NCBI GenBank assembly: GCA_002483465.1
Contig: DLHX01000008.1
Coordinates: forward strand, 1 to 54,482
Length of the DNA stretch: 54,482 bases
Direction: 5' to 3'
From: Micavibrio sp. UBA7657
Lineage (GTDB): Bacteria > Pseudomonadota > Alphaproteobacteria > Micavibrionales > Micavibrionaceae
Shown: one piece after another, positions 18,834-27,239 of the stretch
Layout of the letters: each line of letters starts with the position of its first letter
Position numbering within the stretch: position 1 is the stretch's first letter
Program-made: the position numbers and the translations under genes
The notes under the pieces: model-generated
What the model saw: the letters and a program-made list of their open reading frames with translations, nothing else
Told to the model about the DNA's origin: nothing
Databases searched by the model: none

Positions 18834-18904
18834 TTGCTCGTTACTTCGCAGCGCAATATTTTTTTGTGCAATTGCGAAGTAAAAAATAATATATTGCAGA
18901 GCAA
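18834..18904. repeat. Nested inverted repeats in a divergent intergenic region
   Basis: TTACTTCGCA (18841-18850) pairs perfectly with TGCGAAGTAA (18873-18882). Inside, GCGCAA (18851-18856) pairs with TTGTGC (18864-18869). Outside, TTGCTC (18834-18839) pairs with GAGCAA (18899-18904). A competing pairing joins GCAATAT (18853-18859) with ATATTGC (18891-18897). The motif ATTGC/GCAAT recurs about five times in 90 bp. It lies between the KamA-like gene and the complex I gene, so it may be an operator cluster or a leader structure. Confidence 0.5.
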
Positions 18905-18987
18905 AAAAATTTAATCCCACCGATATTGAACATCTATGCTACGGCGTCACTTTTTGCTAGGTTATCTCAGGCACAAAGGAGCCAAAA

Positions 18988-19284
18988 ATGGACGCCAGGA
19001 TATACAAGCCGAGCAAGACAGCCATGCAGTCCGGTCATGGCAACACCGAGCGCTGGGTGCTCGAGTATGAGTCAAAATCGAATCGCGAGCCCGAGTCCCT
19101 GATGGGCTGGACGACCGGCGACACGCTCGGCCAGGTCTGCCTGGAATTCCCGACTCTGGATGAGGCCAGAAACTATGCCGCCCGCAAGGGCCTGTCTGTG
19201 ACCATCCAGCCTGCGCATGGCCGCAAGCTCAAGCCGCGCAATTATGTCGATAATTTTCGCTATCGTGCCGAGGACGAGGCCTGA
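18988..19284 (+). CDS. ETC complex I subunit (NDUFS4/18-kDa type)
   Basis: A 98-residue protein of the ETC_C1_NDUFA4 family, an accessory subunit of NADH:quinone oxidoreductase found in alphaproteobacteria and mitochondria. It shows the diagnostic ARIYKPSKTAMQSG start, the LMGWTTGDT turn and the RNYVDNF end. AAAGGAG lies 7 nt before ATG 18988. It stands alone here, away from the nuo operon, which is usual for this subunit. Confidence 0.92.
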   Translation: MDARIYKPSKTAMQSGHGNTERWVLEYESKSNREPESLMGWTTGDTLGQVCLEFPTLDEARNYAARKGLSVTIQPAHGRKLKPRNYVDNFRYRAEDEA

Positions 19285-19300
19285 TATACCCTGTTCATAA

Positions 19301-19376
<76 letters not shown>

Positions 19377-19418
19377 TCCCTCATAGTTAGCAAATTCAGG
19401 GTAGCAGTCATTTCCCTA

Positions 19419-19446
19419 TTGACTTAAGTAATTTTTGCCATAAAAA
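19419..19446 (+). promoter_or_regulatory. Candidate promoter of the 70-residue gene
   Basis: TTGACT (19419-19424) is followed after 16 nt by TAAAAA (19441-19446), 29 nt before ATG 19475. The -35 element is good and the -10 element is weak. Confidence 0.45.
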
Positions 19447-19474
19447 TTAGCGCAATAGGTAAAGGGAGTATTAC

Positions 19475-19687
19475 ATGGAATTAGCAACAAACTTTCAAAG
19501 ACTGGCAATCGACGCGGTAGAAACTTACCGCAAAGAACATCCGGGAGTGCAAATCAGCGAAGGCTTTAACGAAAGACGGGGTTGGGGCTTTCATATACGT
19601 AACGATAAAGGCAGCGCACCGACCGTGCTATATGTTTTCGATCCTGGTGCTGGAATTAAACGGCCCGTACCCAATCTCGACGCCTAA
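19475..19687 (+). CDS. Small protein of unknown function
   Basis: A 70-residue basic-acidic mixed protein with no membrane segment or motif I recognise. The pattern GWGFHIRNDKGSAPTVLYVFDP suggests a small beta structure. It has its own likely promoter, a good ribosome site (AAGGGAG, 19461-19467) and a strong terminator 24 nt downstream, so it is a complete single-gene unit. This makes it more likely real than its length alone would suggest. Confidence 0.7.
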   Translation: MELATNFQRLAIDAVETYRKEHPGVQISEGFNERRGWGFHIRNDKGSAPTVLYVFDPGAGIKRPVPNLDA

Positions 19688-19710
19688 ATCGTCCAATCAG
19701 AACAGTTTCA

Positions 19711-19738
19711 AAAGGCGGCTCAACAGGCCGCCTTTTTT
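19711..19738 (+). terminator. Rho-independent terminator of the small gene
   Basis: The stem AAAGGCGGC (19711-19719) with GCCGCCTTT (19727-19735) has a 7-nt loop and a T6 run to 19738. It is a strong canonical terminator. Confidence 0.85.
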
Positions 19739-19772
19739 GCTTATTCCTTAGAAAATCGATGAAATGGAACCC

Positions 19773-19831
19773 AAAAAAAGGTCCGGAGACCTTGCGATGC
19801 TCCGGACAAACGGCGGTAATAGAGGGTGTGT
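19773..19831 (-). ncRNA. Candidate small RNA of about 59 nt
   Basis: This is part of a 396-nt stretch without a protein gene. On the minus strand a promoter (TTGCAA 19866-19861, 17 nt, TATAAA 19843-19838) predicts a start near 19831. A perfect 8-bp terminator stem (GTCCGGAG/CTCCGGAC, 19807-19781) followed by T7 (19779-19773) ends the transcript. The 24-nt unpaired 5' part, containing ACACACCCTCTATTACCGCC, has no start codon and could be a base-pairing seed. Existence is inferred only from these signals. Confidence 0.5.
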
Positions 19832-19837
19832 ACATTC

Positions 19838-19866
19838 TTTATATGTCACTTCCGGACCCATTGCAA
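19838..19866 (-). promoter_or_regulatory. Candidate promoter of the small RNA
   Basis: TTGCAA (19866-19861) and TATAAA (19843-19838) are separated by exactly 17 nt and point into the terminator at 19807-19773. Confidence 0.5.
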
Positions 19867-20013
19867 GAAAAAAGCCACGGATTTAGCTAAAATTTTATCA
19901 AAACCGAACCTAATTGTAATCAATGGCCCTGTTTTAAGTACAATCAATAAATAACCATGTAATAAAATACCATTTAAAGTACTTATGATTATTTATTTCA
20001 GCTGAAAACAGTC

Positions 20014-20051
20014 AAAAATCCGGCTTTTTTTAAGAAAAATACTTAAAAGCC
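20014..20051 (-). terminator. Probable terminator of the cyclase gene
   Basis: On the minus strand GGCTTTTAAG (20051-20042) pairs with CTTAA...AAGCC (20034-20022), with three extra A residues in the descending arm. It is followed by a T5 run (20018-20014), 33 nt past the cyclase stop. Confidence 0.55.
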
Positions 20052-20083
20052 TGATATTTATACTTACATTATTTGCTGTTTAT

Positions 20084-21226
20084 TTAGTCGGGCAGGGTGA
20101 ATATCTCGACCGGTTCTTCCCGTCCGCGTATCTCAACAGGGCCCAGCGACTTGGTTCTCTTCTGCAATTGCTTGCTCATATACTGCCGGACGTTGCGGGA
20201 GAGCAGGATTCGGGTGCCCATATCCTTGTTGAGCTGCTCGATTCTCGAGGCCGTATTCACGACATCCCCGTAAACGCCCAGGAAAAGCTTCTCCTCGCCG
20301 ATCTGGCTGATAACCACGTTGCCGGCATGAACGCCCATCCGGAAGTTGGGAACGACGCCGTAATCGTCTTCATAGTACTGCCGGCGGGTCTCCAGTCGGT
20401 CGACCAGCGTGTCATACGCACGCGCCACCCGGTCGCCCTGGAACAGGGGCCAGAGCACCATCAGCCCGTCGCCCGTATAGTTCACGATATCGCCGCCATT
20501 GATACGGCAGGAATGGCAGGCATCGAAAATGAAGTTCGCGATCAGCTCCATGCTTTTCTTGGGCGTCAGTCGTTCGGCCGCAGTCGAAGAACCGACCATG
20601 TCGAAAAACACGACAATGCGCTTTTTCTCCTCGGGCCTGTGATACGTGCCGAGCAGGAAGTAGAACACATGCTGCTCGCCGATCATGTCGACAATCTTGA
20701 GAATGCTGATCGTCAGCGTTGGAATGCCGATCGCGATAGCAAGACATTGCTGAAGCAATGGCGTATGTAGTCCTGCGACCCAGGCCTGGCCAAAATAAAT
20801 AAGGCCGGTCAGCGCGCACGAACCCGCAATCGCCAGCGCCATAAAGGTGAAATAGTAAACGAGCTGCCCGGTCGGGTGGAGTTGGCGGATGCTGTACCCA
20901 AGCATGCTGCGGCGTATCTCGAAATAGACGAGCCAGAAAAGCGAATAGAGCGCCCAGAACGTCATCGGGATTTTCATGTCGCCCATGAAGGTAATGTTCT
21001 TCAGCCCCGCCATGTAGCTGACGACGATGAGCAGGAAAAAGAAAATCAGCAGATGTTTCGCGTAGGCGAAAAGTGCGAGGCCGCCGATAATGACTGTTTC
21101 GCCCCAATAGACATACCAGGTGTATTGCCACGGCCAGATACCCTTATATGCAAGCGCCCACGCCGCGACGTTGAACGCGGACAGAAAGATCAGGCAGAGA
21201 ATGATATTGGCTGTGGTGGCTTTCAT
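20084..21226 (-). CDS. Membrane-bound class III adenylate/guanylate cyclase
   Basis: A 380-residue protein. Residues 1-190 contain about six hydrophobic helices without a recognised sensor domain. The C-terminal class III cyclase domain shows the first metal Asp in VVFFDMVGSST, the second in NYTGDGLMV, and the GVYGDVVNTASRIEQ block with the transition-state Asn/Arg region. It would make cAMP (or cGMP) at the inner membrane. In-frame ATGs exist at 21274 and 21244. I prefer 21226, because MKATTA leads straight into the first helix, but none has a clear ribosome site. Confidence 0.87.
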   Translation of the reverse strand: MKATTANIILCLIFLSAFNVAAWALAYKGIWPWQYTWYVYWGETVIIGGLALFAYAKHLLIFFFLLIVVSYMAGLKNITFMGDMKIPMTFWALYSLFWLVYFEIRRSMLGYSIRQLHPTGQLVYYFTFMALAIAGSCALTGLIYFGQAWVAGLHTPLLQQCLAIAIGIPTLTISILKIVDMIGEQHVFYFLLGTYHRPEEKKRIVVFFDMVGSSTAAERLTPKKSMELIANFIFDACHSCRINGGDIVNYTGDGLMVLWPLFQGDRVARAYDTLVDRLETRRQYYEDDYGVVPNFRMGVHAGNVVISQIGEEKLFLGVYGDVVNTASRIEQLNKDMGTRILLSRNVRQYMSKQLQKRTKSLGPVEIRGREEPVEIFTLPD

Positions 21227-21314
21227 CGCGCTAGGGCAAGACATTGCGCCGAGGATTCGGCAATGAACCAGCATATTACATGCGGCGCTTTATGCCTATA
21301 GATTAGGAGTAAAG

Positions 21315-22238
21315 TTAGATCTCAACGCCCAGCAATTTACGCTCCCATGAAGACATGTTTTTGTCTTTCAAGTGGGGCAGGTAAACGCCCTTGCGCCAGT
21401 TCCATGGCATGACGAAGGCAAAAGGCGTGATGTACTGGAAGGTCAGCATGATGCGCGGTGCGCTGCCCTCGCGCGACCCATAGTGGAAACAGCGACTTGT
21501 GTCGATCAGGGCTAATGTTCCGGGCGGACCCGTCAGCGGCCTAGCGGCGCCGCTTCCGGCGATGCCGTAAACTGTTTCATCTTCGATCTGTTTATTATCA
21601 GGCGTCATCTTATAGTTGATGGCGTTTTGAATCTTTTCGGATGCAGCGGCAGGGATCAGGGTGAACGGACCGTTATTCGGGCCGATATCCTCGACGAACA
21701 TAAAGGCTTTAATCTGCCTGTAATCCTCGTGGTCGAGGTGGAATTTCTGGCTGCCCGTTTCCTGCCCGGGAAGATTGGGCGAATACCAGACCGCGATAAA
21801 GGAAAGAATAGGGAAGCATTTCAGGTAACGCGCAACGCACCCCACGACTTCCCGGTGCGAGACAAGTTTATAAATCGCGGAATCGCGGGAGATTTCCGCG
21901 CCTTTAATCACCGAAAGCAGGTACGGTTTCTTGGAAGTCTTCCTGATCGTTTCAACATCGATGTTTTGCAATCTTGCTCGGATTTCCGCGACGACATCTT
22001 GGGCAAGATTGTCGGGAACCTGCGACGGCGAAAAAACGGAAAAACCATCCGCGTCTTCAATCGTCAGCTTTTTCGCGGAATAAGTGTCGGCGTTATCATT
22101 ACAGCGCTTCAGAAAAGTCTGAACGTGCGCAGCGCGCGACAGGGCATGATAAAAACTTCTAAGCGGCTTTGACTGATAACGAAAGAACGCACCGGGATAC
22201 GTCATCGCGGTCGTCATTTTACGAGCAAGGTTCTGCAT
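21315..22238 (-). CDS. PhyH-like Fe(II)/2-oxoglutarate dioxygenase (putative)
   Basis: A 307-residue protein with a possible non-heme iron facial triad: His and Asp in FHLDHED near the middle, and a distal His in SRCFHYGSREG. An Arg-containing strand (APRIMLTFQY) could bind 2-oxoglutarate. The pattern fits the phytanoyl-CoA dioxygenase superfamily. GGGAG lies 8 nt before ATG 22238. It starts 1 nt after the methyltransferase stop, so the two form an operon. The substrate is unknown; a surface glycan or lipid modification is one guess. Confidence 0.72.
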   Translation of the reverse strand: MQNLARKMTTAMTYPGAFFRYQSKPLRSFYHALSRAAHVQTFLKRCNDNADTYSAKKLTIEDADGFSVFSPSQVPDNLAQDVVAEIRARLQNIDVETIRKTSKKPYLLSVIKGAEISRDSAIYKLVSHREVVGCVARYLKCFPILSFIAVWYSPNLPGQETGSQKFHLDHEDYRQIKAFMFVEDIGPNNGPFTLIPAAASEKIQNAINYKMTPDNKQIEDETVYGIAGSGAARPLTGPPGTLALIDTSRCFHYGSREGSAPRIMLTFQYITPFAFVMPWNWRKGVYLPHLKDKNMSSWERKLLGVEI

Positions 22239-22239
22239 T

Positions 22240-22938
22240 TTAATCGCTCCCACCTGTTGTATGAACTTTTTTTGAAAAAGCAGAAAAGTAATTATAACCG
22301 GGCTTGACGGGGTGCAGGCTATGCAGGTCGGAATCCCTGCAGGCATGACTATGCATGTGGTCTTTCATGTAGTGGACCGTTGTCTTTCGGCCATCAATCA
22401 GGACCAGCTTGGGATCTTTTAATTCGAGAGCATTGGTGGTGACGCCTGTCTTGCGGGCAATACCTTCAAAGTGGCCGCCGGGACCATCGATGAATACGAG
22501 ATCAAAAGTCTCATCAAAATTGATGTCGTATTTTAATTGGGGGGGGGTCAGATTTGCAAAGCCAAGAGCCTTGGCGAATACGATTTTAACATTGTCGTTG
22601 CCCGCGAGATACGTTCTGGCTTTTTCAGCCCAGCCTTCATCGCTCTCGACGCTGACGACTTCCGCGCCGTTTTTAGCCGCGTAATCGGCAAAAATCATGG
22701 TCGATGAACCGCTGCCGAATTCGAGAATTTTTTTGGGCTTTTGTTCTTCGAGAATTTGCACCAGCGTCCAGAGCTTATAGGACTGGTAGGCGTTCTTTTT
22801 CAGCTCGGGCGTTTTGTATTTCTGAATGACGCCATCGACATAGGAATAGTCATGCGTCAGGCGATGCAGGACATGCGCCGTGAATACACTTGCCTCACGT
22901 ATCTTCCCCAGGACCTTGGTGTAAAGCTTGGCTATCAT
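22240..22938 (-). CDS. Putative class I SAM-dependent methyltransferase with a poly-C tract
   Basis: A 232-residue protein with a Rossmann methyltransferase core. The glycine motif is ILEFGSGSSTMIFADYA, an acidic strand is VVSVESDEGW, and FDLVFIDGPGG follows. I chose ATG 22938, because the upstream in-frame codons lie inside tRNA-Asn. The coding strand carries a run of nine C (22547-22539) in the NLTPPQ codons. This could slip and switch the gene on or off, or could be a sequencing weak spot. It is co-transcribed with the PhyH-like gene. Confidence 0.78.
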   Translation of the reverse strand: MIAKLYTKVLGKIREASVFTAHVLHRLTHDYSYVDGVIQKYKTPELKKNAYQSYKLWTLVQILEEQKPKKILEFGSGSSTMIFADYAAKNGAEVVSVESDEGWAEKARTYLAGNDNVKIVFAKALGFANLTPPQLKYDINFDETFDLVFIDGPGGHFEGIARKTGVTTNALELKDPKLVLIDGRKTTVHYMKDHMHSHACRDSDLHSLHPVKPGYNYFSAFSKKVHTTGGSD

Positions 22939-22961
22939 CGCAAATGTGTTTTCAGGAAAAA

Positions 22962-23036
22962 TGGCTCCTCGAGCAGGATTCGAACCTGCGACCAATCGAT
23001 TAACAGTCGATTGCTCTACCGCTGAGCTATCGAGGA
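22962..23036 (-). tRNA. tRNA-Asn (anticodon GTT)
   Basis: A 75-nt cloverleaf on the minus strand. The acceptor TCCTCGA pairs with TCGAGGA, the anticodon loop is CTGTTAA, the T-loop is TTCGAAT, and CCA is encoded (22964-22962). Confidence 0.97.
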
Positions 23037-23107
23037 ATGCTTAGGCCCTTTTATTATGTTTTTCCGGGGCTTGTGTCAATAAATTCCAGCCCCTGAAATC
23101 GCATTAA

Positions 23108-24664
23108 TTATCCCTTTGAAAGCCGGACCTTGCCAATACGCTTGGCGTCCATCTGCAGGATTTCGAAGGTCCAGCCCTCCCAGACCAGCTTTTCGCCTTC
23201 CGTGGGGAAGCGCCCCATTTCATGCAGGATAAACCCTGCAATGGTCGCAAAGTTCCCGTCGGGCTGGTAATCGAGGCCCGTATGGTCGCGCACGTCATAA
23301 ATCGAGGCCATGCCGTCGAGCAGGTATGAACCATCTTTCTGACGTTCAATACCGATATCGGGGCGAGGGTCGTCATGATCGGGAAATTCACCGGCGATGG
23401 ATTCCAGCAGGTCGATATGCGTGACCACGCCCTTCGTCCCGCCGAATTCGTCGACGACGACAGCGATATCGTTGTGGCGTTTCTTGAGAGACTCAAGAAG
23501 CTTCAACACTGACGTCGTTTCATGAACCAGCAGCGGCTCCTGCATGATCTTGGTGATTGATGGCGCGAATTCCGGCGAGGTTTTAGCGAGATAATCTTCC
23601 TTACGCACAACACCGAGGACATTGTCGATGTCGCCGTCACACACCAGCAACCGCGCGCGCGGCGAAGCCACAATGAACTCGCGTAGATCATCGGACGAGT
23701 CTGCGACATCCACCCATTCGATATCGGTACGAGGGGTCATGATCGTACTGACGGTGCGGCCGTTGAGATTCAAAACGCCGCGCAGCAGGTCTTTTTCGAC
23801 CGGCGTCAGGAAATCTTCCTTCGCCGCCTGCTGAAGCAACATGCTCATTTCATGGGAAGTGCTTTCTTCATGTTCGTCGCCCCTGCGCGCGCCGAGAACA
23901 CGAAGCACGGCATCGGCAGTGCGCTGGCGCATGTCCGGGCCTTCCGAAACGCGCTTCTTGAGCTTCGATTGTGCGAACTGGTTGAACATCTCGATGAGAA
24001 CAGAGAAGCCAATCGCGGCGTAGAGATAACCTTTCGGCACGTGATGGCCGAAACCTTCCGCAACTAGGCTCAAACCCACCATTAGGAGGAAGCCAAGGCA
24101 GAGCATAACAACAGTAGGCCGCGCATTGACAAAAATCGTCAGCGGCTTGCTGACCAGCATCATCAGCAGAACGGCAATCGTCACGGCGATAATCATGATA
24201 TCGCGGTGATCGGTCATGCCGACGGCGGTGATGACGGAATCCAGCGAGAAAACGATATCGAGCACGATGATCTGCGCAACCACCGTCCAGAAAGCGGGCC
24301 TGTAGCCGCCGCCTGCGCCGCCGTGGCCGTAGCCCTCAAGCCGTCCATGAATTTCAGTCGTCGCCTTATAGAGGAGGAACAATCCGCCGAGGAGCATGAT
24401 GAGGTCGCGGCCTGAGAAACTGAAACCCAAAATTTCGAGCAGCGGCGCCGTCAGCGTCACCAGCCACGAAATACCGAGAAGGAGCCCGATCCGGAAAACG
24501 AGGGCAAGCAGGAGGCCGATGCGCCGCGCCCGGTCACGTTGATCCGGCGGCAGTTTCTGCGCCAGCACGGCAATAAAGACTAAGTTGTCTATGCCGAGGA
24601 TCAGTTCGAGCAATATAAGGGTAAAAAGGCCAAGCCAGGCCGTAGGATCAGAGAACCATTCCAT
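23108..24664 (-). CDS. TerC-family membrane protein with CBS and CorC_HlyC domains
   Basis: A 518-residue protein. Residues 1-230 form a TerC domain with about seven helices and the two acidic membrane motifs LELILGIDNLVFI and DIVFSLDSVITAVGM, typical of proposed metal (Mn/Ca) exporters. Two CBS domains (about 300-420; IMTPRTDIEWVDV and VVVDEFGGTKGVVT) and a CorC_HlyC domain follow, as in E. coli YegH/YoaE. I chose ATG 24664 (MEWFSDP), where the hydrophobic domain begins. It is a second, membrane-bound CorC_HlyC protein in the window besides corC. Confidence 0.92.
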   Translation of the reverse strand: MEWFSDPTAWLGLFTLILLELILGIDNLVFIAVLAQKLPPDQRDRARRIGLLLALVFRIGLLLGISWLVTLTAPLLEILGFSFSGRDLIMLLGGLFLLYKATTEIHGRLEGYGHGGAGGGYRPAFWTVVAQIIVLDIVFSLDSVITAVGMTDHRDIMIIAVTIAVLLMMLVSKPLTIFVNARPTVVMLCLGFLLMVGLSLVAEGFGHHVPKGYLYAAIGFSVLIEMFNQFAQSKLKKRVSEGPDMRQRTADAVLRVLGARRGDEHEESTSHEMSMLLQQAAKEDFLTPVEKDLLRGVLNLNGRTVSTIMTPRTDIEWVDVADSSDDLREFIVASPRARLLVCDGDIDNVLGVVRKEDYLAKTSPEFAPSITKIMQEPLLVHETTSVLKLLESLKKRHNDIAVVVDEFGGTKGVVTHIDLLESIAGEFPDHDDPRPDIGIERQKDGSYLLDGMASIYDVRDHTGLDYQPDGNFATIAGFILHEMGRFPTEGEKLVWEGWTFEILQMDAKRIGKVRLSKG

Positions 24665-24712
24665 GGGAAATGTTTTTAAAGCAACGTTTGGGTGCAATCA
24701 ATACGGTTAAAT

Positions 24713-24786
24713 TGGAGGCACGGCCGGGAATCGAACCCGGATACGAGGATTTGCAGTCCTCTACATCACCATTCTGCCACCGCGCC
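24713..24786 (-). tRNA. tRNA-Cys (anticodon GCA)
   Basis: A 74-nt cloverleaf. The acceptor GGCGCGG pairs with CCGTGCC, the anticodon loop is CTGCAAA, the T-loop is TTCGATT, the discriminator is T, and CCA is encoded (24715-24713). Confidence 0.97.
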
Positions 24787-24931
24787 ATTATAGGGTGGGT
24801 CGCCGGGATAATAGAGGAAACATCCGTCTGAAAGAAAGGCAAAAATAAAGGCCAAAAATAAATAGATTTGGCTATTTTTCGCCTCTATCATGGGGCGCAG
24901 TTGAATTTCAAAGACGGATATCAGCCCGCCC

Positions 24932-25597
24932 ATGACCGATTTTTCTCAAGCCCGCAAAAATATGGTGGATAGCCAGATCCATACCGCCGGTGTGGTGGAT
25001 GATGCAATCCTCGCCGCGTTCGGAAATGTTCCCCGTGAAACATTCGTCCCTGAGCCTCTTCAGAACGTAGCCTATGGCGATGGCGACCTGCCGCTCGGCG
25101 GTGGTCGTACCCTGCCTGAGCCCATAACCCATGCTCGTCTTGTACAGGCGGCAGGCCCCGACAGGAACAGCAGGGTGCTGGATATTGGCGGCGGCACGGG
25201 CTACCCGGCCGCAATTATGGCCGGTATTGCAGGTTTCGTGACGGTTCTTGAAGAAGACCGCCAGTTTCTGGACTATGCAATTCAGGCCTGGCAGCATTTG
25301 GGTTTCCAGAATATAACGCCAGCCATCGGGCCTTTGGCGGCGGGTTACGCCAATGGCGGGCCGTATGACATCATCTTCATCCATGGCGCGGTGACCGAAG
25401 TTCCCCTGAATATCGCAGCCCAGCTGGCCCCGGGCGGACGACTGATGACAATCGTCAAGCAACCCGGCGCGGTCATGGGGCAGGCGACCCTGACGATTAA
25501 CAGCGTCGGTAACAAATATTCATCCCGGCCACTCTTTGATGCGGGGGCGGAATACCTCCCGGCCTTCGCCCCGCAGCCTGCGTTCGTTTTTAAATAG
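24932..25597 (+). CDS. pcm: Protein-L-isoaspartate O-methyltransferase family protein
   Basis: A 221-residue cytoplasmic methyltransferase. The PCMT N-terminal block NMVDSQIHTAGVVDDAI is present, as is the SAM motif VLDIGGGTGYPAAIMA near residue 85. This divergent alphaproteobacterial branch regularly sits before tolC. Whether it still repairs isoaspartate or acts on another target is uncertain, since the classical DGS(A/F) substrate loop is not evident. Confidence 0.88.
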   Translation: MTDFSQARKNMVDSQIHTAGVVDDAILAAFGNVPRETFVPEPLQNVAYGDGDLPLGGGRTLPEPITHARLVQAAGPDRNSRVLDIGGGTGYPAAIMAGIAGFVTVLEEDRQFLDYAIQAWQHLGFQNITPAIGPLAAGYANGGPYDIIFIHGAVTEVPLNIAAQLAPGGRLMTIVKQPGAVMGQATLTINSVGNKYSSRPLFDAGAEYLPAFAPQPAFVFK

Positions 25598-25607
25598 TCC
25601 CAACGTA

Positions 25608-25636
25608 TTGAAAGCACGGCCTCACAGGGATATATA
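25608..25636 (+). promoter_or_regulatory. Candidate tolC promoter
   Basis: TTGAAA (25608-25613), a 17-nt spacer, and TATATA (25631-25636) lie in the 111-nt gap between pcm and tolC, about 70 nt before the tolC start. Confidence 0.55.
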
Positions 25637-25708
25637 CCTACTCGCGTATCATCTCTTTGAAAGCCCTGCCGGGTTTGATAGGATGGGCGCCGACAAAAAA
25701 AGAATTTC

Positions 25709-27175
25709 ATGGCTGTTTCAAATAGATGCAAAAATCTCCTGAGAACCGGACTTAAGATAGTCCCGGTCGTGCTTTTGCTCGGCGTTCCGGCTTATGCGCA
25801 GGACGTGGAGATTTATCGCCAGCCGCCGCAAGCTCCTGCCGCAGCGCCAGCCGTTCCAGCGCCCGTGGTTTCAGATCAATTGACCATGAGCCAGGTTCTG
25901 CGCATGGCGTACCTGAATAATCCGGCCCTGAATTCCGGCCGCGCCGATCTTCTGGCGACACAGGAAGAACTCCCGCAGGCGCAGGCAGGATGGAAACCGA
26001 GCGTGACCGCTGACGCCGATGTCACCAACAACAATTCCGATGATGGCGACAGCGATGAAAGCAACACGTCGAAGGGCGTCGGCCTGAGTCTGACGCAACC
26101 TTTGTACCGTGGCGGCCGCACGATGGCGCAATCGGCCTCGGCGCGTGCCGTGATCGCCGCGCGTTCGCAACTCCTCCGTGCGCAGGAGCAGGATATTTTC
26201 GAAGCCGTCGCGATTGCCTATATGGACGTTCTTCGCGACGAGGCGCTGCTCGATCTGCGCCGCCAGAACCAGGAATTGCAGAACCGCCAACTCAAGGCCA
26301 CGCGCGATCGTTTCGAAGTCGGCGAACTCACGAAAACCGACGTCAGCCAGTCCGATGCGCGTCTCGCAGGTGCCGAAGCCGACGTGATCGACGCGCAGGG
26401 CAATCTGAATTCATCACGCGCCACGTTTGAACAGGTTACAGGCGTTGCGCCGGGTAAGCTCGCGCCGCCTGATGTGAAACTCACGGTTCCCGACAATCTT
26501 GCCAATGTGACAACGCAAGCCGAAGAGAGCAGCCCGCTCGTGCTTTCAGCGGTCAGCGCACACAGGGCATCCGAAAATGATGTCGATGGCGTATACGGTG
26601 AATTGCTGCCGCAAGTTGGTTTGTTTGCCGGCGTTGACCGCACTTACGATCCGCCAAGCGGATTATCGGACGACCGCACCGACCGTAATATCGGCATCGA
26701 AGCATCCATTCCATTGTACGAAGCAGGGGCCGTGCGCTCACGCGTGCGTCAGGCGAAGCATGTCGCCAACAGCCGCTATCTCGACATTCTCGACGTCAAG
26801 CGCCGCTCGCGCGAAGACGCAATCCGCAGCTGGGAAGATCTCCAGGCCGCCCGCGCGCAGATCAAATCCCGCGAAGCACAGGTTGAAGCCTCCCGCATCG
26901 CGCAGGAAGGCGTCAAGCAGGAGGCGGAATTCGGTGCACGCAGCGTGCTGGACTCTTTGGATGCCGACCAGGAATTGCTGGACGCGCAGGTCGCCCTTGT
27001 CAGCGCTCGTCGCGATGAAGTCGTCGCCCAGTTCTCGCTTCTGGCCACCCTTGGCCTGCTGACCCCCGATGTTCTGGGATTTGGAGCTGAAACCATCAAT
27101 CTCGACAGCAAGCTTCAGAAAAAAGAGCGCCAGTACTTCGATATGGATGTGGATAGGGTAGGCAATCCCGGCTGA
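25709..27175 (+). CDS. tolC: TolC-family outer membrane efflux protein
   Basis: A 488-residue outer membrane channel for type I secretion and RND/MFS pumps. It has a signal peptide (hydrophobic core about 15-27, cleavage near AYA-Q), a Pro/Ala/Gln-rich spacer to about residue 50, and two OEP repeats of long helices with beta strands (LTQPLYRGGRT and ASIPLYEAG motifs). It is followed by popZ and valS, a conserved alphaproteobacterial order. Confidence 0.93.
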   Translation: MAVSNRCKNLLRTGLKIVPVVLLLGVPAYAQDVEIYRQPPQAPAAAPAVPAPVVSDQLTMSQVLRMAYLNNPALNSGRADLLATQEELPQAQAGWKPSVTADADVTNNNSDDGDSDESNTSKGVGLSLTQPLYRGGRTMAQSASARAVIAARSQLLRAQEQDIFEAVAIAYMDVLRDEALLDLRRQNQELQNRQLKATRDRFEVGELTKTDVSQSDARLAGAEADVIDAQGNLNSSRATFEQVTGVAPGKLAPPDVKLTVPDNLANVTTQAEESSPLVLSAVSAHRASENDVDGVYGELLPQVGLFAGVDRTYDPPSGLSDDRTDRNIGIEASIPLYEAGAVRSRVRQAKHVANSRYLDILDVKRRSREDAIRSWEDLQAARAQIKSREAQVEASRIAQEGVKQEAEFGARSVLDSLDADQELLDAQVALVSARRDEVVAQFSLLATLGLLTPDVLGFGAETINLDSKLQKKERQYFDMDVDRVGNPG

Positions 27176-27239
27176 CCCCTCTTTGACAACCCCCACCTAA
27201 TGTACGAAACTGATTCGATTGGAATAACAGGCCGTACCC

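Noticed and set aside
27183..27188. Perfect TTGACA upstream of popZ
   Set aside because: No -10 hexamer occurs 16-18 nt downstream, so I did not call a promoter.
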